Positions 1 through 12,180 of a DNA stretch of 64,000 bases are shown piece after piece. The DNA lies in NCBI GenBank assembly GCA_029531795.1, contig JAPEIS010000014.1, positions 1,798,001-1,862,000 of the forward strand. Direction: 5' to 3'. Made by a program: the position numbers and the translations under genes. The notes under the pieces were generated by a model. That model saw only the letters and a list, made by a program, of their open reading frames with translations. It was not told the DNA's origin and did not search any database. The stretch is from Sclerotinia nivalis. Its lineage: Eukaryota; Ascomycota; Leotiomycetes; Helotiales; Sclerotiniaceae. The first letter of the stretch is position 1. Each line of letters opens with the position of its first letter.

Positions 1-52
1 CACTTCCTCCACTGCATTCCGCACATTCAAAAATACTCATAGTCATTTCTAG

Positions 53-717
53 GGCGTGGGATCTTGATCGACTACGCCCACTGGTGCACTAAACAATCAC
101 CGCCTATCAAGTACACCAACTTCTCCCTCCACAATATTCCTTTCAAAACCATCCTTGCCATTCTCAGTGAACAAAGCGTAACTCTCCAACGCGGCGACAT
201 CCTCTTTATCCGCATGGGCGTCATTCCTGAATGAGACAGTTTTACTGATTCTCAAAAACAAGAATATGCATCCCAAAGTACTCCCAAACATGCTGGTGTT
301 GAACCTAGCCTGGAGCTATTGGGGTGGTTATGGGATAGTGGGATATCAGCGGTGGCAGGCGACGCTATAAGCTGGGAGGTATTCCCTACACAAAGAGAAA
401 TTAGCTGTCATGAATACTTGCTTGGAGGTTGGGGAATGCCTATTGGTTAGTTATTCCTGCTGATTTTGCTCCCTTTGACTTCTCGGTCATCCCTCATTCC
501 TTTTCTCCCCACATCCCAAGCAGCCATTCACACAGCTTTTCCTCATCTCACCAGTCAAAGCAACTAACTTCTCTCTCAAACAGGCGAAATATTCGATCTC
601 GAGGCCTTATCCAGTACATGTCGCGAACTAAACCGATATTCGTTCTTCCTAACATCTATGCCGTTAAACATGCCAGGTGGGGTATCTTCACCTCCGAATG
701 CCATGGCTATATTTTAG
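53..717 (+). pseudogene. Cyclase-family (kynurenine formamidase-like) protein, 3' part, with an internal TGA
   Basis: Two exons can be read: 53-445, then 584-717 after a 138-nt intron with a CTAAC branch site and CAG acceptor. The product carries the run of motifs expected of putative metal-dependent cyclases (PF04199 family): GRGILIDY, then GDILFIRMG, AVAGDA with WEVFPTQ, and the family-typical end RYSFFLTSMPLNMPGG followed by SPPNAMAIF and a stop. The reading frame is continuous except for one TGA at 232-234, just after GDILFIRMGVIPE, with clear homology resuming in the same frame. Members hydrolyse or cyclise amide or hydroxy-acid substrates, and the substrate here is unknown. The 5' exons lie outside the window, and 51-52 looks like the AG of an intron. 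It could be a single-stop pseudogene, a sequencing error or a stop-codon polymorphism. Confidence 0.75.
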
Positions 718-960
718 GGAGCGACTAGGAAATTGAAGATGAAAAAAGAAGAGGAATGAGGCGAGGATGGGAGATCGGACGGAGAAGAGTGGAATTTAAG
801 GACTCTGGTCATAATATAGAAGGTTGGATAAGAGTTTAGGATTGTGGGTCATGTCGCTTTATTGAAATCTTGAATATCGTAGCATTTTATTGAACGACAT
901 ATAAAGTTGTAATATCTGTGATTTCCAGGTGCTTGAGACACGATACAAGTAAATCGACCT
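718..960. other. Intergenic, nothing recognised
   Basis: This is the downstream flank of the cyclase gene. I see no coding signal. It leads directly into the palindrome block that begins at about 961. Confidence 0.4.
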
Positions 961-1095
961 TACACAGCTCGGGCCAAGCCCACCATTTCCTAGCCACCCT
1001 CCCGACTCCCGCACCATTCACCCCCAAAGGGAATGATCGGAATGGAAGATGGTAGAGAATGTCAGAGAACAAGGGGCTTGGCCCAAAGTTACGGG
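961..1095. repeat. Imperfect palindrome, unit 1 of 4
   Basis: The left arm (about 961-1022) contains CTCGGGCCAAGCCC. The right arm (about 1027-1095) carries its near reverse complement, GGGGCTTGGCCCAAAG. The centre is a CCCCCAAAGGG core near 1025. This arm pair is less well matched than units 2 and 4. The left flank resembles the left flank of unit 2 in direct orientation, so the units probably arose by duplication. Confidence 0.65.
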
Positions 1096-1206
1096 TTAAT
1101 TTCACCAATTCCCTAGACTGATTGACGCAACCTCATACCGACCTGCCGAAGGGAGAAGGGAGATTGGTAGGTAACATTTATCTGCCCAAGGAACGATGAA
1201 GTTGAC

Positions 1207-1335
1207 CTAACGCAACTCTGGCCCAAGCCATCATCCTCGCCTCCGCCTGATGTCTTCTTCGTTCCTCGCCCCCCCAAGGGGACGAAGTCCAAAGACACCA
1301 GGCGAAGAGAGAAATGATGGCTTGGGCCAAAGTTA
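1207..1335. repeat. Imperfect palindrome, unit 2 of 4
   Basis: Arms of about 60 nt (1207-1271 and 1277-1335) surround a CCCCCCCAAGGGG core near 1274. The stretch TGGCCCAAGCCATCAT in the left arm is matched exactly by the reverse complement of the right arm. Most arm mismatches are C/T or A/G transitions, which would leave G-U pairs if the stretch is transcribed. Confidence 0.75.
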
Positions 1336-1456
1336 CGGGCCAAAGCCACCAGCCATCCACCAGCCGCTCCCGCCTTCTTCGTTCCCCGCCCCCCGAAGGG
1401 GGTGGGGTCCAAAAACAGGGGCGACAAAATGGAGGGGTGGTGGCCTTGGCCTAGAG
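1332..1456. repeat. Imperfect palindrome, unit 3 of 4
   Basis: The left arm (1332-1391) and right arm (1397-1455) flank the core CCCCCCGAAGGGGG near 1394. The left arm repeats CTTCTTCGTTCC from the left arm of unit 2, so units 2 and 3 are tandem relatives as well as being palindromic. The arms match less closely than those of units 2 and 4. Confidence 0.65.
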
Positions 1457-1712
1457 GCAATTCTGAGTTCAACCCATCACCCCTTGATCTCCCATCTCTG
1501 CTGTCCAAGGCACCTTGTTCCCTTCATTGAGCCAAAACTAGCAGTCCCGAATCGCGTTCTACTACACATCATTTCATTCCCCCCGAAGGGAGAAGATCAG
1601 AATAGTAGAAAGCGACTCAGGGCTGATAGCTTTGGCTCAATGAAGAGAGCAAGGTGCTTGGACAGCAGAGGTGGGAGGTCAGAGATGGTGGTTGAACTCA
1701 GAATTGCACTGA
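1456..1712. repeat. Long imperfect palindrome, unit 4 of 4
   Basis: This is the largest unit. Arms of roughly 125 nt (1456-1582 and 1587-1712) centre on CCCCCCGAAGGG near 1584. The outer left stretch starting GCAATTCTGAGTTCAAC is mirrored at 1692-1708, and CTCTGCTGTCCAAG with CTTCATTGAGCCAAA is mirrored across the centre. An open frame of about 175 codons crosses units 2 to 4 on the plus strand, but its composition follows the palindromes, so I do not call it a gene. Confidence 0.75.
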
Positions 1713-3740
1713 AGAAGAAAAGAAAAAAATTGAAAAACATCGAGGGGAACTCATGTATTTATAGGCGTGAGAGCTGAGAGCTGCCAGAACGATCACCACG
1801 CTAGTACATCAAGTACAGCCAGATTTACAGCTGTTAGATGGATCACTAGGCTAGTGTATTAACTATGGCCAGTTTGGGAGGGGAAATCGGTAATTGAATT
1901 ATCTAGATCATAAAACGTCTGGATTAGACCCAAGCTAATCATGATTTAAACTTTCGAAAGACAAATACACCGACCACGCTAGACTGTTTTTACCGAACGT
2001 CGACTAAGGATATTAGCAACCGCATTAAAATATTCTCTAAGGCCCCGTTCAAATATTCCAAAGCTTTAGCCTCATTAGCCAACCGGCTCGAACACCCATT
2101 CGCCGAGCATTTGTACTTAATCATCGATGAGTCAAGTCCAGCGCTTTTCTAGTACACGTATCGCCAACACTGATGAAATAATGGCATTATAATCTACGAC
2201 AAGTCGCAGCTACTGGTATCCCATGAGCCTCATGGTGTTAACCGCAGATCAAGGATCTCCGATCGACCGAACTACTGGCACTCACAATGCCGTTAGTAGA
2301 TCACACTTGTAAGAGACGCTAGGGCTAGCGACCTCGATCTCGATCTGTCAACGACACAGCAATGTGTTCAGAGCTATTCCCATCTGGTCCAGAAACACGT
2401 GTCAACATCAGCCTCCAATTACGATTTCTTTTGGATAACTGCCTTGCCTAGTCTGTCATTTTACTTGTGGCCAAGAAAAGATAACAGCGATCATCCAACT
2501 AAAATTAATTGATATAGCTTCCATTATCACTTCCTGCACGTCATCAGATGAGACTAGAGTGGCACCCTAATACTTTTCTAGCTTTGACAGCTTGCCCGAA
2601 AATCTTATTTTCAGCTAGACCGGAAAGTGAGGAACTTCTAAACCACATAACGATATGAGATAACTTTTTGCCTGTGCAAATGACCAAAGCTTTCACTACC
2701 CGTACTATTGCACGTCCCTTTTTTCCTTCCCTAGATGAAGTTTGAAAGAGGACATGATACGCACACTTAAAATTACCTCTCTATATCCGTCTTCCTCAGC
2801 CCTTTCCTCTTTATTTCAATCTCCAGCTTCATCTTGCCACATATGCATCTTGAGTCAAGCCCTTGTCCACCCCGAAGCCTTGGAGAAATCCCTAAGATTT
2901 AACCAGGTGCGTATGCTTCATCCATCATATTGATGAGGTGTCAGGAGCCGGTAGAAAAATTCTTGGTATAAATTTCAAGAGGTAGTGCCGTTTCGTAGTC
3001 TCTCATCCCATCACCGTAAAACAATATCAATATGCGAAATGTAGCAGCCCAAAAAAAAAGAAGAAATCAAACATCCAAAGTTGTAAACTTTTATTCCTTA
3101 CGCCGGGGGTGCTAGACGCGTCTTTGCTTTTTGTGTTATGCTATACATACAACCGCATCCAATCCTTGCTACTTAGACGAATAATCTATTTTGCCCTTCC
3201 CTACGTTTCTCCCGCTTCTGTAGCCATGCCTCTTTCCATAGATAGCAGAGTCCAACGTATAAGCATTTTTACGCCGGATGATGTAAGTGATAAAGTCCAG
3301 ACAACACCACTATTTCGCTTGTTCTTCCCACCCATATTCCCATCCGTTCCCGAGTCACGTGCCCGAAAACAACGGGAATTAAGTTTGACAAGTCTGTTTC
3401 TTGAATATTTACTGATTATAGAGAGTTGACACTAACTCCTAAACGTAAAAAAAAAGGTTTAAGTATCACAAACGCCCAATTGATGCAGATATAAGAGTAC
3501 TCCTGTCATGTAAGAGAAAAGAATATGCAGTGTAGTGCAAGCAATGCTCCGAAGTCAACTCCTGATATAGATGAAACCCTGGATTTCCTTCTCAATTCAT
3601 GATGATTGATTCCGCCGATCGGATATTCTTTCACCAGAAAATCCATATATGAACTTTTTTGTTAATAACCGCAGAAAATTGTATTTATGCGGCATCTCAG
3701 GGTGACTCAAACTGGCCATAACTTTGATGGCCCTTTAATT
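1713..3740. other. Intergenic, no convincing gene
   Basis: It holds a short direct repeat of about 33 nt, roughly 70% alike (1793-1825 and 1841-1873, both with a GATCAC...GCTAGT pattern). A plus-strand frame at about 2045-2155 looks weakly coding before several stops, so a very old gene relic is possible but unproven. The right end is the 3' flank of the C2H2 gene. Confidence 0.35.
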
Positions 3741-6075
3741 TTATAGTATTTCGTCTTCTTCGTTGATTCGGCCTACTCTTACTCCACCAGGACTGACTCT
3801 TTCGGGTCCCCTAAGTGGCTCTGGAGGTGGCTCGTCTATCATACAAGCGTTCTCAAGCATGTTCGTCCATTTTCCACTTGTCCCAGCATGACTATGCTTC
3901 AGATGCTGACGGAAATGATCTGCGCGGAAAAATTTCTTTGCATGGTTACATTCTCCAAACTTATGCATATCTTGCAGATGGGCACCCCTGATATCCCAAT
4001 CCTCAGGTGTCGCCACAGGCATCGGCGATCCCCCATGATTCGTAATTCCGCTCCTTGGAAAATCGTCACCACAATATCCACAAGTATCCGCATCATTGGG
4101 ACGCGAAGGAGAAGGATGGAAAGCATGCGCCCAATCTAGCAGCGCAGCGCACGACCAGGAATGACGGCGAAGATGCAAAGAATTTTGATGCCTTTCGGCC
4201 TCGTTCTTATTCTTGAAACGATTGGGGCAGTATAGGCATTCGTATTGCTTTTCTTGTTCATGCGCGCTGATCTGTGGTTAGCATAAAACAGATTATCAGA
4301 TTCAAAGAGCACTGACTTGAGTTCTTCCTGGGTGTCAAATTTCTTGGGCTTTTTGGGGCAGCATACACAAATAAAACCGCCTTGTCTGCTAGGAGCACTG
4401 TTGTGTTTCACGTGTCCTAAGACCTCTGGCATTTTTCGTGCATTGGTTAGAGGCCGGCTCTCAGATAAAGCTCGGTGATGGGTAGTTCTAGCCGAAATCG
4501 ATCCCCTTGGGCTGGGGTTTAGCGACATCGAACCGTTATATGACATATCGGTGTTGATATCCATGGGCGCGGGTGGGAGACTTCCATGAGACAGCCTACC
4601 GTATGAACCCATGCTGGTTGCGCTACTAGCAGCCACTGATAATGTAGACGAGAATGAGTTTCTGGGTAGAGAAGTACTCGATGAGATAGAGGTAGAAGTC
4701 GAATGAAAGCGTGGACTCGGTGTTGAACGCGAGCCAGACTCACGACGTCGAGCAAGATCACTTGCACTACCCACCGTGCGCAGATGCAGGCCATCATCCC
4801 TGGGAGGGGAAGATGCGCGTCGTTTTTGCCCGGCTGTAGCAGAGCAGGGAGAGTATCCTTCGCCCCGGCCATGATATTCTTCTCCTATCTGTAGTCGTCT
4901 CAAACCCGTTTCCTCCATAGGAAAACCTTCTTCGTACTCCGGAGAAGGCATGTGAAAACTATCCCTAGATTGGCTAGCAATACTCGATGCATCATCCGCT
5001 ATGCTTCCTGATCTCCTGGGGTAAGGTAGTGACGATCTTTCATTGTCTATGATATCGGTTGGCGATCTATAATCAAACGGATTCAAACCACCAAGTCTGG
5101 TATATGGATTGCCAGGTGAAATGCCAGATGACAAAGGCGAATCTGCCCAACGATTTATCGGACTCTCGGCCAGCGCTGGTTTGTGTGTATGGATTGGCAG
5201 AGACAGTGGCTTAAGAGCGGGATGTCCATGTTCCCGCGCTATTCGAGATGTTGGCGATGCATCGTTCACAGATGAGCTAAACGTAGACTTTGCGAAAGGT
5301 CTTGATTGTGTAAAATTATCTCCTCTACCACCCAACTTCTGTAACAATGATTTGTCGTATGCTTGAGCACTAGTTTGATATGCATCGTGGACTGAACTTT
5401 GAAAGCCAATTGAGGTTCTCGATCTGCGAAAGGAAAGATTAGCCCAAAAATACAAGAGAACGCCTCATTATCGTCGGTAAAGGATTGGCAAGTAAATTGG
5501 CGATGCTGCCTGCGACATCACCCAATACCGGAGGCTTCCGCCAAAGGTCAAAATAGTAGCACTCACTGTGTCGACCCAATGCTTGCGTTAGAAGCAGAAA
5601 GACTTGAATATCCCTCATCTTTCAGCAGCGTATTTAAATGGTTGCTCGCGTCTTTCGATGTGTGTGCGGTAACAGTGGCGTTTGAGCTCCCTCGGCGTCC
5701 AATATCTGGTCGCTCATCTGAAATGCTCTTGCGACTATAGCTCCCGTACAAACTTGACCCAGCGGGTACAGATGATACAGGCCCGTCCCAATTGACCTCC
5801 CGGCGCTGATTCGCCCACTGCCACCCAAGATCTCCTCTCCCATTATCTGAAATGTCTGGAATGTATCTCGGTGGTGGTAAAGGAGGAGGAGGGGCCTCTC
5901 TAGCATTGGGTATAGACATTGGACCAGGAGCGGCTGCTGAAGATGTGGTAGAATGATATCTATGTTCATCTGAGTATCTATCGGGGTATCGATCGGGGTG
6001 ATGAGAGTCTTGTACGCAGATTTCTGGTAAGGGTGTATTGAAGCCAGGCATTTGGCCACGCATAGGAATATCCAT
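3741..6075 (-). CDS. C2H2-type zinc-finger protein, probable transcription factor
   Basis: Three exons on the minus strand (6075-5567, 5423-4313, 4271-3741) give 716 residues. The first about 510 residues are Ser/Pro-rich and look disordered. The zinc-binding part follows: a CVCC...H pair spanning the exon 2/3 junction, a canonical finger YECLYCPNRF with Cx2C, 12 residues, Hx4H, then a Trp-rich link (RRHSWSC), a further Cys pair in CGYCGDDF, and KKFFRADHFRQHLKHSH near the end. The conserved C-terminal layout is seen in Pezizomycotina nuclear C2H2 proteins, so DNA binding is likely, but target genes are unknown. The second intron uses a GTGCTC donor, chosen because it keeps the frame. About 10 kb without recognisable genes lies upstream, compatible with an extended control region. 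Confidence 0.8.
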
Positions 6076-8453
6076 TGTGTAAGAAGGCCACAGGCTATGG
6101 AAAGTTAAGTGGATGTATATCGTAGCCCTCCTAACAACATGAGCTGACCTCCTCTTCGTCTAGAGGTGGCCAAGTCGGACGTGCCGTTTTGCTTGGGAGG
6201 GAAAAGTCGAGAGTGGAGAAGAAAGGAAATCGGAACATGTATATTTTGTCGAAAGAAAAGTATATTAGTTACCAAAAAACTGGTTCCGGGCCATTACATC
6301 CGCGTTGCAATGATGAGTTTATTTTTCTATAGGGCAAAATAACTTGGAGGTAGGGTCGAAGAGTCCGCGAAGTTGACGTTGTTTTGCGAACCCTTCATAA
6401 AATGAGATAACGGGGCGAACGTCTGTGGTTATGAAGGAAGGAATAAGTACGGAGGTATGGGTATGTTTAGGCCAATTTTTTAGCGGAAGGGCTGAATAGT
6501 AGTAAGGTAGGTACTAACGACCAAAAAAACTAAAATGAATCGAGAAACTGAGTTTCAAACCAATATAGTCAGAAAAGTAAGTTCATATCTGGACGATAGA
6601 CGACAAGATGATTTGAAAGTACCGACCGAATATGAATGCAGTAAGAGATAGAGATGCTCAAGCTATGTAGTATGGTATGTAGGGTAGACAAAGTAGTAAT
6701 AGTAAGTCGTAGTAGTAAATATGTCATAAATATACATACACACATACAAACTCTAAATCTTATTGTGGTACATTGAATGTAATTATTCAATCGGCCGTTC
6801 CTCTCATAAGCTCATAAGCTCACAAGCCTTAAGCCATAGAAATGACAAACAATAGGGCTGGGGGATACTGGGATTTCATTCGGAGAGTGGAAAAGATGAC
6901 GGGTGGGAGCGGAGGAAGCCAACCAGAATTGAAGTCGATAGGCGGATTCCAAGTACCCAGGTATCCTCCTTTATGGGTTGAACAGGATGTATTGGACCTT
7001 GGTTACGGGTTCACTGAGGGACAATGTGGGACTCTTGTTAGAGGGAAAAGAACGAGGTGGGGAATATGGAAACAGGGGAGGACCTAAAGAGGATGGGATG
7101 GATAGGCGATGGGATGTTGATTTGATCGTAGATGATAGATACGATAGATAACTTGTAGATGAAGATGATACGATACCCATAACCCATAACCCAAGCTTTG
7201 TTATTAGCGAGGTGAGGACCATAATATCTCGTAGGGTTCAAGTCTTCATTCCTTTTGCATTAGAGCAGGTAATACTCGAGTAGACATATCAAGAGCTAAT
7301 TACTAGGTAGGCAATTCGAGTTGCAGGTCCGTTCTTATGACTGAGTCACTGGTAGTCAATCCTACGTAGAGAAAGTATATCCTACTTCGCTAGGTCATAA
7401 TATGTTGGTTGATGTGGATATTCGGATGTTTTCGCCTTTCTTGCCTTCTCGAACAACTTATCAAGGTAAGATTCAGATAAAAGAAAAATTGTCAAAGCCA
7501 AGACAATGGAAAGGCTGTTTGTCTCAATTCCCAGCGCACGGTAGTGTGGTAGGGTTTTCTTCTTTTTCTTTAAGAGAGAAGGAAAAATATCCACTAGCAG
7601 GAGTTTCTGGAGTACCAACCCAAGATAGGAAATAAGTTTAGTTGATCCAATTTGGTGAAGTTGTGACTTGATGATGATGACGACGGATAATTGAAACTCT
7701 TTTTGATTCTATTTTAGACGTACTTATATTATGTCTGGCAATGACACTGCGGATTAGGTGTTTTCCGGATCTTTGTACTGTTTTAATCTCATGTACAAGG
7801 GAGCACAGCGTGAAAGTGGGTACAAGAACACGATGAAAGGCAGTTGACCAAAAGAAAAGAAGAGGATGTTGATTTGAAAGGAAGGAGAAAGAAGGGAGAA
7901 AGTAAGAGGAAAGGTAATTGTCAGTCAGTCAGAGTCAGCTCACTCAAGTAAGATATAAAGATACATACTCCGAGACATGTAGCAGTATTCATTCTATAAT
8001 TTCAATCTACCTATTTTGATACTATTCATCTGAAATATACATTATTTATGTTTTTCTTTCCATTCAACTCCCTAATTTGTTTGATGCAGTAATGCTTCTG
8101 GTCTTGAGAACTAGGTTTAAGTCTCAAGACTTCGTTGAGTCTTCTTGAGGTGAATAGGCTCATTCTTAAACTACCCACTGTGAATCTGTGATGTGCGCAA
8201 TTCATGAATCCAACCGGCGCCAATGGGATGTTTGTAAAATGTAAATCGAACCCCATAGGGTTGACCTGTTGCATACAATGACAGTGGGATTTTCTGATAC
8301 CTAGACAAGCCCCCGATATATGATTGATTACCCTGCAACCTTGTCAGATAGGTACTGTACCATGTATGGTTGTACTACTAAAAAGGGTCACAGGGGATTG
8401 GTAGGGCAATAAGTGTGAAAAGTCCAAATGCTCAGAGTTCGATAGAATCCTGA

Positions 8454-8477
8454 TTGACATTTTGACATTTTGACATT
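8454..8477. repeat. Short tandem repeat, TTTGACAT unit
   Basis: Three consecutive copies of an 8-9 nt TTTGACAT unit. Confidence 0.8.
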
Positions 8478-11400
8478 TGCTATTGGCATCTTTTAAGCTT
8501 CATAGGACTATGCGTATTCATCCCAAGTAAAGTAATTGAGAACCATCTGGACCTTTTATTTAGTTGAAATCGAGAACTTTAGTATTCTACCATTACCTTG
8601 CCCTCATGATGAACATGACTACTACCCCTTTTAGCTACACCGTCAGATTTGAGGTTAGCTCTGACATTTTTCTCAATTTTCTTCATTGGTCGGTACAATC
8701 TCACACTCCACGCTACCTTTTCAGCCTTACAAGTTCTTCTCAGGTAACCCCAAAGGGCAATGATTTCGGATTGTGCAACCACACCTCTTTCAAGAGAATA
8801 TCTAATTAAATTTTCATTGGAAGCGAGTATTGAGAAAAGGAGTTGGTTGTTAGATTAGAACAATCTGATATGATCAAATGAATAACATGAACAACAGAAT
8901 CAACACAACCAACATCTTGATTCTCGATTGAACAACGGTTATTGAACATTAACGATATACGGTAAAGTGTAGTATATAGCTAATGCAAATTCAAGGATTT
9001 CGATGCATCAATAAGTCAGATCCTTGATTGAGTTCATCTAAGACAACTTAACAAATGTTTACCACTCATTTCTGAATTCTTACGGCAAGAGTCACTTTGT
9101 TGTTTATGCTAGAGTTCTCTAGAACAGATCTAAAGGGATAAGTGATGCTGTTGTACTAAGTACGAATATACCTCCACAATCACCATACCCTCCCTTTTCA
9201 TCAATTGGTTACTACTTACTTAGTACAAGGTTAATACTAAAAAGTTGTACTGTGACAAATGCCAGTAAAGTATCTGCAGTCTTTTGGAGAGTTTACTTTC
9301 TGCAAGTTACTACTGCAGACTGCTAAAATTTCGCTGCCAATACAACTAACTCCTAACTCCAAGTCTGGAAGAAATTTCATCCATTCTTTTATCCTCCATC
9401 TGGTGTTCCATACAAACTCAAACCTTCCTTGCCGGACTAAGCTAACCACTTTTGCCTCTAAACCAGATCAACCTTTGAATCGTCACAGATTGACTTTGGC
9501 ACCCTGTTTTGAGTTATTTCGATATAGTATGAAGATCCGGAGATCTTAAGCACAGCCACTGGCAGTTGAAAAAAAAAGCGCTTATCATATTTTCAAGCTG
9601 AACATCTAATATCTCAGCATCATTTTTACTCCGCATTATGTTGGTTGTTGTTGTTGTTCGTATTGATATATCATCTCGGCCTATACGCATTTCGGGGATT
9701 TACACCATAAGCCCTGCTCGAATAAACTGAAACTTGCGGATAGGGCAAATGTATGCTAGCACTACTCCACACTCACAAGGCTCGTGTTAATCTTCGAAAC
9801 GAAGGTACAGGCCGTACAACATTACCACATTTCTCAATCTCACCCATGACCTCTCCCAACTTATGATTGCATTTTATCCTTTCCGAATTATTATCATTGA
9901 AAGAGAGAATAATTTCCCCAATGAATCAGATGCTACGTCGTGTTGCATCTATCTCATGCTCGAAAGCAATTGAAGCATTTCCTTGCCCAAATATGTTGAT
10001 CAGCTCTGCAGGTACATTGTGTTTATATCGCGATGGTGAACTTGGAATTTCCTCGAAATCACTGGCATTTTGAGAACTCAAAATTCGACTGCCGGTCCTA
10101 GCTTTACCTCTCTTTAGTATCCACAATACTTTAAGGATAGGAAGGATAGGGTGTGGTCTCTTGTTCATCCATATCAAATAGAAGAACAACTTATCCTCGA
10201 ATGCAATTTTATTACCCCGCCTCTTGACCCAAATGCATGTGAAACGGTCTGGCTGCATCATCTGCGACTGTTTGTCCAATCCAAAAGTATCTCACATCAC
10301 CCTTCTACTCCGTACATGTACGTCAAAAGATTCAAACATTGGTAAGTCTCTCGACTCTTGTGGTCTGCTAATTATATGAGAGACCGGGTAAAATCACAAT
10401 AAGGCAATATCAAGGCAACCAGTCCCAAGATCCCAGTATATGCAGTACGCCGTGAGCCCATGTTGGTTGACCCAGCACCTACCTACTTATGTTACATTAA
10501 GATTTTTTCAGTGAGCGACGGGCGTCCATCCATTCATTCATCCATTCTATTCATACCCCACTCGACTCCGACGATTTCGTGCGCCTCCATTACGGTAACG
10601 CAATACAACGTCAGAATCTTCATTCCCTCCTCATGCTTGCGAATCATTTATTGCACCTATATTAAGAGCCGTCGGTGCTTCTAACTCGATGTTTTCATTG
10701 GAAGGACGTTCACAACAGACTAGGAATTAGTGGGAGGGGCAACATACGAAAAAATGCAAAGATACGGACTCGGGAAGCAAAACTTGCTTGCTTGCATATT
10801 TCATGTATGTACGAGTGAAGACATGCATAGGAACAGTCAATGAACAAGCTCACAGTTTTGGGTAAGGTAAATGTAAGGAAGGTAAGGCGGCATGGGATGG
10901 ATGTCAAACACGATCTCCATCAGCCTTTTCAAGGCCAAATGATTTCTGGTATTGTACTCTTTTGACTTACCCTCGGTGTACACATGTAGTTGATCCGAGC
11001 GCATCAACCTTGAGCAGTTCTTCTTGCCGATATTCCAGTCGTCTCTTGCGGGTATTACATGACATGCACGTACTTTTCTCCATTAGGACCATAGGATTCA
11101 ATACCATGTCAGTCCCTACACCCTGCATACACAGAAAGTCGAGATACCTTCAACTTTCATGTAAATTATACGCGAAGGTAGAGGCATTATGCTGATATGT
11201 TATTGGATTAGTCTTTCAGAAACTTGTTCAATTGATCACAATGAATTAAACACAGAGCCACATGCCTATTCAATTTTCTACAGAAATTCGAATGTCTAAT
11301 GTCTCTCTTTGTACTCAACACCAAAGAGCCATTGCAAGCCCACAAACGTCATTAATATCAGCCCCCTCTCTCTCCACTTTTCTACTAAGCCTCCTTCACT

Positions 11401-12135
11401 GAACCATGCACAAATTCAAGGTTCCGGGATAAAGCCAACCACTGCTGTCCAGTATTGCTCGAGCGTACAGTAGTGCCGTGGGTGTATTGAGACCCTTCTC
11501 GGCTGCAGTAGTGTCAGTCCCGATTCCATGGCTTTTGAAAGGTTTTTACTGGTGCGTGGGTGTGAATAGATGGATGGTTTACATCTTATGAGCCCGTGTT
11601 TCTGTGAGAGGAATGAAAAAGATGGAGACAGTAGATTGGATTTTAGAGTATGCGGTACGAGTTTTGAGTCCGCCCCTCGATGCCGAAAATAATAAGAGGA
11701 GCTGCCACTCCTCTTATTATCTTTAAGGCAACCTCGCAACTCGTCCTTCGGAGGAATAATATATAATATACCATTTGAAAGCCCTAACTCTCATCATTAT
11801 TTTACTATTCACATTTTTTAATTTATATAATTATTCTATGATTTGTACTAAATCGAAAGAATTTTGAGAGGTTACACATGATATTTCCCAAAAAAAATCG
11901 TAGGTGTGCATTGACTATCCGTAAACTTAAAGGTTAGATTAGAAGCTTGAGGAGACAATGCTAACGGTAATGATATGTTTACTACACAATTATAGCAGTG
12001 CGAGCAGTGCGATAGGAGGATGATAGTGAGTACCAAGGAGTGGTGACTACCCTGCACAGCTGATTATATGCCATATGATATAATTTCTGAATATCTTAGC
12101 TATACAAAGTTACCCTGATTTTCATCATTTTTTCG

Positions 12136-12180
12136 GCATTTTTAACTAGCATTTTTAACCAGCATTTTTACCTGGCATTT
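12136..12180. repeat. 13-nt tandem repeat, about 3.5 copies
   Basis: Units of the form GCATTTTTAACYA follow one another with slight divergence. No role is evident. Confidence 0.8.

Noticed and set aside
1250..1777. 175-codon plus-strand frame over the palindromes
   Set aside because: Its composition follows the inverted repeats, its codons are biased by C- and G-runs, and it resembles no protein family.
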